Origin: Novakomyces olei
Lineage: Eukaryota; Ascomycota; Novakomycetes; Novakomycetales; Novakomycetaceae
Reading direction: 5' to 3'
Assembly (NCBI GenBank): GCA_016906335.1
Contig: JADEYG010000002.1
Span: 1,420,001-1,484,000 of the forward strand
DNA: 64,000 nt
The position numbers were made by a program, and so were the translations under genes. Below are positions 10,463 through 21,856 of this stretch, piece by piece. Every line of letters begins with the position of its first letter. Within the stretch, counting starts at the first letter, position 1. The notes beneath the pieces are model-generated. The model saw nothing but the letters and a program-made list of their open reading frames with translations. It was not told the origin of the DNA and ran no database searches.

Positions 10463-13400
10463 CTATTCATAAACCTCCCACGCACCATGCAAATGCTGGA
10501 TTCTTCCTTGGCGCAGCCGTTGCTCAATTTCAGCTTGCACTTGCTTAACATCGACGCAGTCACCGTAAACAACATCAATCGCTGTGCTGATAGAATGAAT
10601 GCTGTTTTGTGACGATAAAATCATATCCAAAAGACAATCTGCTCTAACGTCAATTGTTAGGCATAGTTTTGTTCGGGATGCGGGTAGCAGAATGCTAATG
10701 CTCACGGATAATGCTGCCTGCTCTTCGCTATCAGTCTTGCATGATTTGATTTTCATAAAGTATCGTAGTCCCAACAGACGGAATTCGTGAGCAATTCGCT
10801 TTATTCCGCGCGCTGCTTTAATTGCGAGACAAGCCTTGATATTAGTGTATACAAATAATAAAAAGAGCCAATAAAAGAATTAATTGAAAAAAGAGATGCC
10901 CCAAATTAAAGTCCCAAATACCTTTTCCGAAACAGACTTGTTGGCAAAAGTTGTGGTCATGCTTTCGTTAAACACCCGTGTGCATACTGCGCTCAACTGG
11001 ATCGTTAGCCCTTGCTGTCTCTAATCCACCTTTTATATAGTTTTATTCCCTTTATTCGCTTACAATTTCCTCTGTTTGAAATTTACACGGACCAAGGGTC
11101 GTTAAAGACACACGACAAGGAGCAAGCGGACTGACAGCGACCAAAATGCTCTCACAGCCTGCCACAGAAAAAAGGCACTCTCCCTCGCCGGTCACACTAT
11201 GGAAGCAGAGACCAGTAGCCCTCTCGAGCACTTCCAAGCTGCTCCTTGCCTGCTCCACATTACAAGCCTCAGCCTCCCTGTGACTTGCAACAATCGCTTC
11301 CGCAGCTGCAAGGCTTTCCTCTAATTTTGCCACAGTAGCGCAGTCAGTGGCAAAGATCCTATCCTGATCTGCCTGCTCCTGCCTCAGAGCCTGGAGCTGC
11401 TTTTCCCTGTCCGCAATAGAAAGCCTTGCTAGCTCTAATTCATTTTGGCATTTTTGCATTGCCGCCCGATCCAGGCTTTGCAGTTCAAGCTTCCGAGCTT
11501 TAAGGGACGCCACACGCTGCACTAACCATGCATGCCTTTGCTGCACTTGCTGGTAAGGCTCTTTGAGCCGAGCTGAAGTCTCTGACAGAACGGAGGCATC
11601 GCGCTTTAACCCCTGCAAATGATGCTGCAGCCCAGAGCAAAGCCCATGGATGACCTTTGTACGCCATTCATACCAGACTCCATGAGCTTGAGCTCGAGCG
11701 TACGCTTTTATCAGCTTGAACTGATTGCTCATAATCTCTCGGACATCTTGGCCCGCTGCTGAATATTCAGTGAAAAGCTGTGGCGTGTTGTGAGCAATAT
11801 CCTGCTCAATCTGGGAAATGACAGATTTTCCTTCGGCAATGTACTTGCGCAACTCTTTGCAGCTCTGAATTGTTAGAATAAATAATAAATATTAATAAAA
11901 AAATCAAAATAATTATAATTATAATAGTCTTACAAACTGATAAAGTTCCATCTGCGGCAGAGTAACAGAGGCCGCCCGAGCATAGTCCTCGCAACTAGGC
12001 TCATCTGCTTCTTGCGCAAGGCTAATTGCAGTGGTCTGTCTCCGCCGCTTTGTCGTAGTCAATCCGTCCATAAAGCTGATATTTGTCATTTTAAGAAAGC
12101 TGTCGAGCGTGATCGAAGCCGTCTACAATTAGCAAATAGTCTTGCAAGTCAAACAATACCTGTTGAGCGTCAATTGCTTCCTCAGTGTCGACCCTTGGCT
12201 GTCTAATTGTATCGTCTTTTTTAGTAGACACTGGCGATTTAGGCAGTGCATTAAAAACTGGCGCCAAAACTTGTCGCTGAACTGTTTCTGGTTTCCTGTG
12301 AGGCATCGCCTTTTTCGGTGTCAATGACGCGATTTTGGCCTGTAAATCACGGTAGATAATACTGTTTCTACTGTGACTAATATTGTCAGCGTGCCAGGTA
12401 AAATCCTTCTTGTCCACCAGCTCGTTTATTGGGCTGCCTACTGAAAGCCGTCTGGCTGCTTCGGTTTCCGCTATCGACTTGCGTCTTTTCAGAGACTCTA
12501 CGGCTCGCGGAGACCCGAGAGAGTATGTAGTAATAGCCTGATTATTTTGCGCAATTTGTTGCGAATATCGACGGCCTTTTGCTCCCATTATAAAGGGAGA
12601 TTTGCTGCCCAAAAGCGCATCAACAGCCTTCACGCCAGGCCGTTCTTCCCGCCTTGGTGATTTGCCAAGTGCAGGAATCTTTAGTAGCCCCGGCATCCTT
12701 TGTGATGATGTGATCGCGGGCCTAGGGACAACTGCTGTTTCCTCCATTTCAATGTCTTGTTGAGAATTTGACTCTTCTTGCTCTGCATCATCTTGCATTT
12801 TCTCCTCTTTTTGTTCATCATTCTCTTTGTAACTATTATTCTCTCCCGGTAAAGTTTCGTTTGACGAGCCAGCAGAACCAGACTTTTTGTCTTTTGAACT
12901 AGCCAATGCTAGTGTTGGATCTGCCAATGGTGGCGGTCTATAAGTATCCAATGCAGCCTCGTTCTCGTACACTGAAACAGTTTGGTTGAACGGAACAACT
13001 CTTGTAAGGTCCATAGCAACAGCACCGTCCTCTTCTCCATCCAAATCGTGAAAGCGTTCACTTTCCGGAACCAAAGCGGTACCGGCTTTTGCTTCAGTTT
13101 GATCTTGAATGTTGTTATCAGCAAATTGCACAGGGACGCGAGGAACAGCAGCAGTAAGCTCCATATCTTCCGGCCCATCCTCTTCAGCATCCTCCTGGTG
13201 CTCTGTTGAATTAACAAAATTACTGTCGGCCTGCTTAACGACGCTCGTAAACTCCATGGACACTTCAAAGTTTTCATTTTTTTCCTCTTGAGCCTCAACA
13301 CTTTTGTCATTACGATCTTGACGATCGTCTTTTTCCCACACCGAGCGTCTTCGTGTTTGTGACCTCGAAAATGGAAGAATTTGAGTTATTGTCATATCCT

Positions 13401-15148
13401 GCTCGCCCTCGTCGTCCGCCAGACTCGCTGGCTCTGATTGGACGGCTTTATTTAGCAGAGCAGTCATTGGCCGGGTGAGCTCCATTGTCATTTCTTCCTC
13501 CTCTTCTTCAGATTTTTGTTTTTGTTTTCTTAAACTACCAACCGGCCGAGTCAGCTCCATTGTGGCTTCGTCCTCTTGCTCCTCTCCTTGCCGTCTTAAA
13601 TCACCAATAGGTCTGGTAAGTTCCATGGCTACACCCTCCTGATCTTGGTCAAAATTGCCAACAACCCCAGTCAGATCCATTGCCTCTTCCTCTTGCGTCT
13701 CTAAGGGCACCTCTGCATTACGTCTCGTCAATTCTACAGCGTAGCGCCTACTCTGATTATCTGAATCCGGTGCAGTCTCCAGTACTCTGCCAATAGCCTG
13801 TGTAAATTGCATTTCATCGTTCTCCGTGTCTGAATCATCAGCTTCAGCCATTAGTGGCTCTGGGGACAAACGATAAAACATTTCTGTTAGATCCATGGGC
13901 GCTGTATCATCCTTTTCTTCCGATCCCTGTGCAATACTGGTATGCGTTATATCCATAGACGCTTCGCCAGTGTCGCCTTCCTCATCAGATCCGAGAGAAT
14001 GTGATTGCTGTGGAGATTTTATGGCGCTTGCCTTTAGAGGCGACGAGGCTGCATGTTTTGTAGGCGAACTAAACCCTCTTATTGTCCATTCAGCAGCATT
14101 GACAAGCGGACTCTGTGCAAACTTGCGGGGGCTCCGGCGCAAATTTAAGGGAGAGCCTTGCAGGGAAGGCGACCGTTGAAAAGACGGAGAGCCTTGCAGG
14201 GAAGGCGACCGCTGCAAAGGAGATCTTCCTAGGGGAGAGGCTGATGCAGGCGATCCTGGAGACGAATCAGATCTGTCCGGACTGGAACGAGTAGGCGAGG
14301 GAGACTGCTGTTCGCGTTTTTCAAAGAGCCGAACATGAGCATGGCTTGCAAAACTGACGCGCCGCTTGAGAGATCTACGTGCGGCATTGTTTGTTTGCTC
14401 CTCGTCCTGCAGTGCGACACGCGTAACTCCTATTATTGTTTGGTTCTCAAGCCCACCTCGATTTGTCGCCTTTAATATACCCCGGCTCGGTACCTTGAGA
14501 TTAGCCATGTAAACAGAGATGAGAAGAACAAAAGAGGAGAACCTGCAAAAAGACTATCAAACAATAACAATCAAACAATTAACAATCAAACAATTAAAAA
14601 TCAAACAATTAAAAATCAAACAATTAAAAATCAAACAAATAACAATCAAACAAATAACAATCAAACAAATAACAATCAAACAAATAACAATCAAACAAAT
14701 AACAATCAAACAAATAACAATCAAACAAATAACAATCAAACAAATAACAATCAAACAAATAACAATCAAACAAATAACAATCAAACAAATAACAATCAAA
14801 CAAATAACAATCAAACAAATAACAATCAAACAAATAACAATCAAACAAATAACAATCAAACAAATAACAATCAAACAATAAATAAAGTAAGAGTATTACC
14901 GCTATAGACTGTCGTTTCGAAACTTTACGCTCTGCCACGATCGGCTCAGAGGGTTCAACGCCGTCGAGACTTCGTGCGCGTTTGCGGCCGCCCCGCGATC
15001 CCGTTTCTTTTAGCGGCGAAGTTCTAGAAACATTTGGCCTTTTCAGGGGAGAAGCGACTGCCGAAAAAGCCTTGGAAGGCGAAACATTTTCTTTTGCTGC
15101 TATTTGCGCGGCCTTACGCGGCGATCGCCGCGGACTGCTGTGGTCCAT
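10463..15148 (-). CDS. SPC7: Kinetochore scaffold Spc7 / KNL1 (Spc105), five exons
   Basis: Outer-kinetochore scaffold of the KMN network that recruits Bub3-Bub1 and PP1 phosphatase. Exons 15148-14900, 14493-12160, 12122-11934, 11864-11064 and 10834-10463 give about 1314 aa. Residues 88-91 (GILK) and 128-131 (RVSF) are the two PP1-docking motifs. A run of about ten M-D/E-L/I/F-T motifs follows (MDITHTS, MDLTEMF, MDLTGVV, MELTRPI, MELTRPV, MELTRPM, MTITQIL, MEFTSVV, MELTAAV, MDLTRVV), the Bub3-Bub1 sites phosphorylated by Mps1. Exon 3 carries the conserved ITLDSFLKMTNISFMDGLTTTKRR block. Exon 4 is a coiled coil, and the last exon forms the C-terminal RWD-like region that binds Mis12. The N-terminus has many SP sites and a KEN sequence at 19-21. 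Intron 1 (406 nt) holds a minisatellite; intron 2 is only 37 nt. Confidence 0.93.
14560..14880. repeat. 15-bp minisatellite inside SPC7 intron 1, about 21 copies
   Basis: Perfect units AACAATCAAACAAAT follow a few older units of TTAAAAATCAAACAA. The array fills most of the 406-nt intron, between donor 14899 and acceptor 14494. It is open in several frames only because the unit length is a multiple of three and lacks stops in those frames; this is not coding evidence. Confidence 0.95.
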
Positions 15149-15751
15149 CGCTGCCTCTATCCTGTTTGTTTATGCGATCCGTATATTATTGTTTACATAT
15201 AATTTCGGTCACGTGACCTGTGTAATTCGTTGGATTACGAGTGGATTTATATAGCAGAATTACATACGCAAGTAATGCTCGTGCAATGGCAATGGTGAAT
15301 TTCGTCTATTATTATTTGCACAAATCAGTGCCAACTGAAACGTTTGGATAAACGTGAGCGATTCCTTTAAAATCTTTTGCCTTTAAATTATTTGAGTACA
15401 ATTTGTTTTGACTTTACGGATTCTTTTGGCTCAAGTCGGCGGGGATATACTGCGCGTCCAGTTGTATAGAGAATTAAATACCCTAAAGCATACTTCAGCT
15501 TTGGCATGAAAACCGCTAACGGTTCTGTGTAGTGTTTAATCCAACAATTTTAAAGCTGAAGTACGTAATCATACAAGATCTATTCATAATTTTGTTTCAG
15601 TTCCGGGTATAGAGAGTGTGCCAAAGACTGCAACGTACGCCTCTGAAAAAATACAAAATAAGAGAACAATAGTATCACAACAATAAAACGACGAAAAAGA
15701 AATGAAAAGAAATGGAATAAAACTAATGCTGAACAAAACTGTCTATTTATA
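15149..15751. promoter_or_regulatory. SPC7 promoter with a CACGTG palindrome
   Basis: The gap between two minus-strand genes contains GGTCACGTGACC at 15207-15218, a perfect 12-bp palindrome around an E-box, about 60 bp upstream of the SPC7 start codon. bHLH factors of the Cbf1/Pho4 type bind CACGTG; use here is inferred. The rest is AT-rich and presumably carries the 3' end of the transporter gene. Confidence 0.45.
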
Positions 15752-17290
15752 TCAATTAAACGTCGCGTTTGATCGTATTCCACTTCCGCCAACCGCGCTT
15801 TCAGGCGCAGTAACTGAACTGGTCGTGCGTATGAGACCACTCAACAAAAGTGTTCCTGTCCCACGATTTGTAGGCGACGGGACCAGGGTCCGAGATCTCG
15901 TAACTTTCAAGCTGGTGCCCGTTCCGATTTCAAGATTGTCAGTGCGAATAGTTCCGGTCAGGAGAGGCTGTGTTTCAATGGAAGAGTTTTCGTGTCCAAC
16001 TCTTATTGGCGGAGTAGTATTAGCCGGCTCCGGCTCCGGTAACGCTGAACCTGCTCTTGGCCCTGTCATTATCATATAAACCCCACAGTATGTGAGCAGA
16101 CATCCCAATACGAAAAAGACTCCTGACTGTACTGAAATATGCTCGAAATCACGATAAAGAATGGCAGATCCGATGATTGTCGATATAGTGAAAAGGACAA
16201 ATTGGGTCGGGATGACTTGAGTAGCGTCAAAGGTTTGTAGCGCCTTGTTAAGGTACCGAATTTGTAGCACTGCCGTAATAACCACGACGCCAATGAGAAG
16301 GTACGCAATATCGTATTCGAGTGCTTTGAAAAGCAGTCTGCTAAGCAGGCTGCTTATGCCTTTAGTCGCAAGAGCTGTATAGCCGCCTGCAAAGGTTAGA
16401 TTTGGGTTTGGAACAGTATACAAATCTCTTTCACATTTTTCCTTCCTTCCTTGTATCTTTTATTTTTAATCATTATTGGTAATACTATCTTTTCTTGACG
16501 CTTAGAGCACAGTGATTTGTATTGATCTTTCTTTTTATAATCCCCGTTTCGTGTACATACCAAATATTGCTACAAGGGCAAGGTCGATAACGAGATAGTG
16601 CTGGCCATAGACGCGTGAAAGCACCAGCAGTATAATAACCGCCAGTGATTCCACACAAAAGTATATCAGAAAAGGCGTGGCCGTAATTAACCGCCATATA
16701 GCATCTGGATCAAGCTAAATAAAGTATTAGTTGCATCAATAAAATACAATAAAAAGTACATTTGGCTCGTTACTGTTTGCCGAGAGAATTACAAAGACAG
16801 CCCCGACAGAAGCTACCAGCATTCCCGCCCAATCGCGCCATCGCGATTGTTCACCCACAAGGTATGGCGATATTATAGCGTTGGAGATAATCGTCACCGT
16901 TCCCAGTGGCGCGACAATAGAAGCCGGAGCAAATCCATAAGCGAGGAAATTGCCCTTTATTGTTAGAAACTCGCCAGCAAACAATATTCAAGTAAAACCG
17001 CTTACCGTTTCACCAATCGTCATTAAAATTATACCGAGCCACCATAGCCAGCTTTGTAAGTAAGGCTTGTTTGATCGCTCGAGGCGAACGTGCGCGAGCC
17101 GCTGTGTATTCAACGCTACCGATACGACCAAATTTCCACATATTGAAATGATAATGCCAACGAAAATATGGCTTTACAAGTGTTCATTTAGCACGGCTGA
17201 AAAGAGCTCAAAACCAAAAATCAAAAGAAAATAAACTTACCTACTGCCGGGTGGATCGCCACCATCGTCCCTGCTTTCATAAATCGCCAT
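15752..17290 (-). CDS. NIPA-type magnesium transporter (DUF803), five exons
   Basis: Member of the NIPA family within the drug/metabolite transporter superfamily; relatives carry Mg2+ across the plasma or endosomal membrane. Exons 17290-17241, 17171-17006, 16954-16760, 16714-16561 and 16386-15752 yield 399 aa with about nine membrane helices. Signatures in order: GIIISICGNLVVSVALNTQR (helix 1), GETGNFLAYGFAPASIVAPLG, TIISNAIISPYLVGE, WRDWAGMLVASVGAVFVIL, then FDATQVIPTQFVLFTISTI and FFVLGCLLTYCGVYMI. The last 90 residues are hydrophilic and variable. Introns are 69, 51, 45 and 174 nt. The C-terminal end is the least certain part: a downstream open stretch preceded by a TTTTTTCAG (15580-15642) might be a further exon, but phases do not clearly support it. 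Not related to the C3HC zinc finger also called NIPA (see 52696). Confidence 0.87.
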
Positions 17291-17812
17291 GTGCCTTTTG
17301 GCTCTCCCGATTTACATTATTTATTTCGAAATGTGGGTTTCGAGAATATTACAAACCAATATTTTATATCCGATGTACCATATTTTATGACTCTCGTCAC
17401 ACTGTATTTGGTTATCAGAATACTATGCACTGTTTCACAAGCAACGCTAAATGTCATGTTCAGACGTAATTTTATCAAATTATACTCTGTATTATCCTCT
17501 TAGTATTATACTAAATTTAATAAAACTATCGATCGAGTGAGTCTTGACGCAACTAATTGTCACCTTTTAGCTAGGCAAAGGGCCCTTCTTGGGCATTTCA
17601 TGTTTGAATAATTATTATTATTACTTGTATCATATACCAGAGTCATTAGGAAGTAGGTAAGCCCAGATCGGTTACTGTCAGACAACCCGCAGACTCGTAT
17701 CAGAAAGGAATACCTTTTAAACAAGTATTGGGCACCAAATCTAGTTTGTAAATATTTTTGTGCTGCTAGTTTCTGTATCAATGCGCAATTTGCACTTTTC
17801 CTTGAGCGGCTA

Positions 17813-18601
17813 CTATGCAGGTAGCTCGAATTTGACACCTTTCATGACGGTGTTGTAATAGACGTAGAAAAAATCTGTGTATAGAACCGTTTGTATGATC
17901 CCTGCTACAACGGCAATAGGATCAACAAAGCCTTCGGCAAAGTATCGGTAGACCCAATTGGGGATGTAGAGAGCTCTATAGAGGCCAAGAGCCACGAGGT
18001 AGTGGACTGTCAACGTATCGCCTTCCCCAGTTCTTTGCAATAGTAAGAGCTGTGGCAAAATTGCCACACTCTCCAGCCAAATCGAAAAGGACCATAATAT
18101 CTAAAAAGCATGAGTCTTGAAAGAGCCATTATTATCAATTACCTCTGTGACACTGTAGGCATAGTTGAAAATAAGGCTCATGACTAGCGCACCTCCAAGT
18201 AAATACTCGATTCGAAACATATCGATCTTGTTATCGTTGGTCGGCCGGAACCGTCCAACCATAAGATAGATGACATAGCCTTGGCTGAGGATGAAGAGAA
18301 CTTTCATTATCGTATTGTACACGGAAACATACGACCATATCAAGTCTGTATCGTTTAGCCCCATGGAAAACGATAAAATTCATATTGTCGAGCTTACCGC
18401 AGTATCGCGTAACGTAGACCGTGAAAAACAGTATCTGCGACTTGAGCGAGATTCCCGAGCACGATCTAGACTGTCGCATTTTCTGTAGCAAAAGAAAAAT
18501 GCTCGCCAAATGCGAGAGGTCACCTGGAGAAATCGCATTGTGTCAGTTTTTGCATTTTGCTTTCCGGAAAGAATCGTACCAAGAAATCTAAAGATGTTCA
18601 T
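17813..18601 (-). CDS. ERD2: ER lumen protein retention receptor (KDEL receptor)
   Basis: Seven-helix receptor that returns escaped HDEL/KDEL-tagged ER proteins from the Golgi in COPI vesicles. Exons 18601-18580, 18523-18398, 18345-18143 and 18100-17813 give 212 aa, the normal family length. Key stretches: [20 protein letters not shown] at the start, [20 protein letters not shown], then [19 protein letters not shown], the cytosolic [11 protein letters not shown] loop, [16 protein letters not shown], and [14 protein letters not shown] with Arg and Asp residues of the ligand pocket. It ends KGVKFELPA, where relatives have K-x-x-F-x-LP. Introns of 56, 52 and 42 nt split it; exon 1 codes only seven residues and a base. 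Divergent from the snRNP27 gene, 399 bp away. Confidence 0.95.
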
Positions 18602-19000
18602 CCTGCGTTTCAAATTATGCAATAAGCACCTTTCCTAGATGGGAATCTCCTGCCGCCGTCAATGGCTCACTACTCTGCCACCACCACCTGCAACGTGGCT
18701 AATCGATGCGGTAATTACGACTGGAATACCAACACGTATTGTCGAATTTGTGCCATTTATCAAAATAACACGATAAATACCCATATAATACACGTATTTT
18801 CGATACATTATATAAAAAAAAAGAATCAGTTCACAGTAATAGTGAATATTTGTCATCTCTGCGTCTAAAGATAATAAATAAATCTAAAATTCATAAATAA
18901 ATTCACAAGATTAGGCTAAATTGATCTGTAATTATAACTCATTTAATTGTTTATTTTTATTATAATCCAGAGCCAGGCGAGAGAAAGTGATTTGGGCGTG
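18602..19000. other. Divergent promoter region ERD2 / snRNP27
   Basis: About 400 bases, AT-rich, shared upstream region of two divergent housekeeping genes. No specific element recognised. Confidence 0.45.
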
Positions 19001-19895
19001 ATGAGCTTGGCGCACGAGCGCTCTCGTGATTATTTGGAGACAGGCGAACGCTATACTCCACACGGTACGCTATAATTGATAGCAAAAAAATTAACATTGG
19101 ACAGGGCGCGAAGGCGATACACGAAAAAGACGCAGAGACGATGACGATAGGCGACGTGTAAGAGGAGGCGACCGCTTTGCAGAGAGAAAAGGTGATCATT
19201 ATAGTGACAGAAGGAGGTCAAAAGAACGAGGTGGCAGGGATGATAGAGGGGATAGATCGAGAGACGGGGCCCGCGATATAGACAGGGACAGAGAAAGATC
19301 AGGCAGGCCGAGGGAGAGATCAAGAGAACGGGACAGAGAAAAGGAAAGGAATACAGGCGAAAGACGAGAGAGGGACAGGAGGAGAGACAGGGAAAGAGAC
19401 CGGGGCAGAGCTGACGACCGATACCGGGACGAAAGACGAGAAAGGGGTACGAGACGCGACCGTGAAGACAGATCAGATTTAGTCGACGATCGTGAGAGGA
19501 GCGATAGACGGGAAGCTGACAGAGCATCAAGCGGGTACTCCAAACGTGAAGAACAGGATGCCTATGGGCGTGATATGAGTTTGCGTGAGGACTCGTATCG
19601 AAGCAGAGATCAAAGCCGTAGCAGATCGCCGCCAGTAGCGCCTTGGCGTTCAAGGCAAATGTCTCCCAATAGTAACAAAAATAGAAAAGTAGAGAAAGCT
19701 CTTCCAGAACCTGGTGATGGAGATGGAGAAGTGGATGAGCAGGCGATGATGGCTCAGATGATGGGGTTTACAGGGTTCGGTACTACGGCGGGAAAGAAGC
19801 ATGCAGAAGTCGGTGCGGCGGACCAGCGTAAGCAGTCAAAGTACCGTCAGTATATGAATCGTCCCGGTGGGTTTAATAAATTGCTACCGTCGTGA
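19001..19895 (+). CDS. SNRNP27: U4/U6.U5 tri-snRNP 27 kDa-like protein (RS-rich)
   Basis: Spliceosomal SR-related protein. In relatives it sits in the tri-snRNP and stabilises the U6 ACAGAGA/5' splice site region. Exons 19001-19064 and 19105-19895 give 284 aa; the 40-nt intron ends TTAACATTGGACAG. Residues about 20-180 are nearly all Arg, Asp, Glu, Ser and Gly (RD/RE and RS dipeptides). The conserved C-terminal box is MMAQMMGFTGFGTTAGKK followed by KQSKYRQYMNRPGGFNKLL, the family hallmark. The protein is much longer than the 155-aa human form because of the expanded Arg-rich domain. The start ATG at 19001 is the first in this exon; an upstream exon cannot be excluded. Confidence 0.9.
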
Positions 19896-20167
19896 AGGGT
19901 TCACGAAATTAAGATATTATATCAGCTGAAAGCGTTTGCATTTTCACCATATTAATCCGTGAGATTTACTCTTTGTTTTTAATCGATAAATCATATCGTG
20001 TCTTTGTGCAAAAGCATTATCGTTAAAATTTCACTTGATTCTGAATTTGAGATTCTGAATTTACGTGATTCTGATATCACTGATCTATCAAACCAAATAC
20101 ATAAAGGAGAGATGAATTTGTTGCCAAAGATCTACTGCTTTAGCGTTATCTGCACACACCTTGTATT

Positions 20168-20802
20168 CTATTTTGTGACGCTTGGTGGCAGCTTTGCGCC
20201 TGGTATCCGATACCCCCGTTTTGCCAGGTATTTAACTATTGGCGGGGTTATAGCCGCTGTTAGGGGTAGCCGAACCTGTAATCAATACACTGCCAAATCT
20301 CCAAACTACATACCAAATTCAGAACCTTGTGAATACCGTAAGCAATAACAAACTCTGTCCAGAAACTTCTCTTGCCCTCTTCGAGCGAAGCGGCGTCCGT
20401 CGGTGCCGACGGTGATGGTTCGCGACCAAATATTGAGTAAACGTAATTCAGTGCGTCTTTTGCCTTTTGCTCGATAGGCGCAATTGTTTCTGCAGGCAGA
20501 TTATGCACAGCCAGAAACGAAGCACCCAGATCAAGGACGGAAAGTGTGGCGTATATAATTATGGCCGGAGTTCCATACTTTTGAAACATGGAAGGCTCTT
20601 TCTTTTTAGGGGATTGTGCTGTTGAATTTGCTCGCGCACAAGGTCTAAGCCGTACATACTGCAGCCTTGTCCGTGTGAACTGTGTCACTGGCCGCTCTGC
20701 CAATCTTGGATGCAAAAGTCTAGTTGCTTGTCCGGCGAATGGCAGAGACTGCGGTTTCAGTAATGCGCAAATGATCTGCGGACGGATGTTCCGGGCCAAC
20801 AT
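20168..20802 (-). CDS. Mitochondrial DUF1279 protein (FAM210 / Nat2-like)
   Basis: Exons 20802-20314 and 20275-20168 give 198 aa; the 38-nt intron runs GTATGT to GATTACAG. Residues 1-60 are basic, with Arg and Ser and almost no acids, suggesting a matrix or inner-membrane presequence. The DUF1279 domain spans about 70-185: FQKYGTPAIIIYATLSVLDLGASFLAV (first membrane helix), then FWTEFVIAYGIHK and, across the splice junction, NLVRLPLTAAITPPIVKYLAKRG. Human FAM210A/B of this family affect mitochondrial translation and respiration; yeast Nat2 is a poorly studied relative. The exact function here is unknown. The exon junction restores the otherwise truncated domain, which supports the model. Confidence 0.88.
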
Positions 20803-21856
20803 CGTGCTGCTGCTGACAGACTATAGTCCCAAGAAGGGTCCGGCTCGGTGTGCAATGAGACCCCCGATTTTATTATATATGATTATTAGACTGAATACGC
20901 AATATTACCTGTCGCTTGTATACATTATTGTCTGACATTAAATTATTGTATACATTAATTATACCATTAATTATACCATTAAATTATTGTATGACAAAAA
21001 TAATCACAGTTCCAGAGTGCTATTTATTTATTATGTGTCTTTTCGATTGAATGTGAGCAATGACGCATTGTTTCCATGCAACTGAACAGTCGTTAGAAGT
21101 ATACATTGCGATAAAGAATTTTGTTTGTAATGATTGAATCTGAATATGTAAGACCTTTGTCTTGTACGCCAGCATGCCTATAAGAGTATTTCGTCTATAC
21201 ATTGGCAAACGTACACTGCTCCAGAGTGTAAAGTAGAGAAATGAATGTTCTTTAAGCCGAATGCAACGATTACAAATGAACCTGGACGACTACTCTTCAG
21301 TGGTTAAAAAGCTCCCGCCATGCAAGAAAAACACTTGATTTGGGCTGATACATTGTGCGGATTTTATCTTATTCTAATTTTATTCTCGTTTCATTTTTTA
21401 TTTTTATTTAATTCTATTTCTATTTTTATATTGTCGCACTAGGTTGCAATTCATTTTAGACCACTTATAACCATAGAACATACGAAAACATTTTCATAAA
21501 CAGAGTAAAAGCGGTATATAGCCCGTCTGGTATCTCAACAAGTCGTATATCTACAATTATTCAAATGTCTAGTGCGCTTTTGAGAGAAATAGATCGGAAA
21601 TTCTTGCAGCATGTGACTGGCAGCGTCGGTCGCTCGTATAGGATTGGAAATCCATACACTATATATCCCATACATTATTTATAAGTGATGAACTGGCGCC
21701 CATAACGATACAGCAACACCATCAAATTATCGTCTCTTTATTATAATACTCAGCTGAAACACCAGAAAACCCTGGTCCGGCTTATCGCAGCGATCTAGGA
21801 ATAGATATTTTTTTTTGGAGCAGTATTCGATTTTAGGTGCACAAGGAGCAAAGAGC
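20803..21856. other. Intergenic, upstream of aspartokinase
   Basis: About 1.05 kb between divergent genes, holding both promoters. Short direct repeats of ATTATACCATTAA occur near 20955-20985. I see no clear Gcn4-type TGASTCA site and no RNA gene. Confidence 0.45.

Noticed and set aside
14519-15148. Long repetitive ORFs on both strands over the SPC7 intron array
   Set aside because: They exist only because a 15-bp repeat lacks stop codons in several frames. The spliced exons on either side make a coherent kinetochore protein.
21597-21720. Possible tRNA or small RNA in the HOM3 upstream region
   Set aside because: No A/B box or cloverleaf can be drawn; scanning for GGTTCGA-type B boxes over the whole window gave no credible tRNA.
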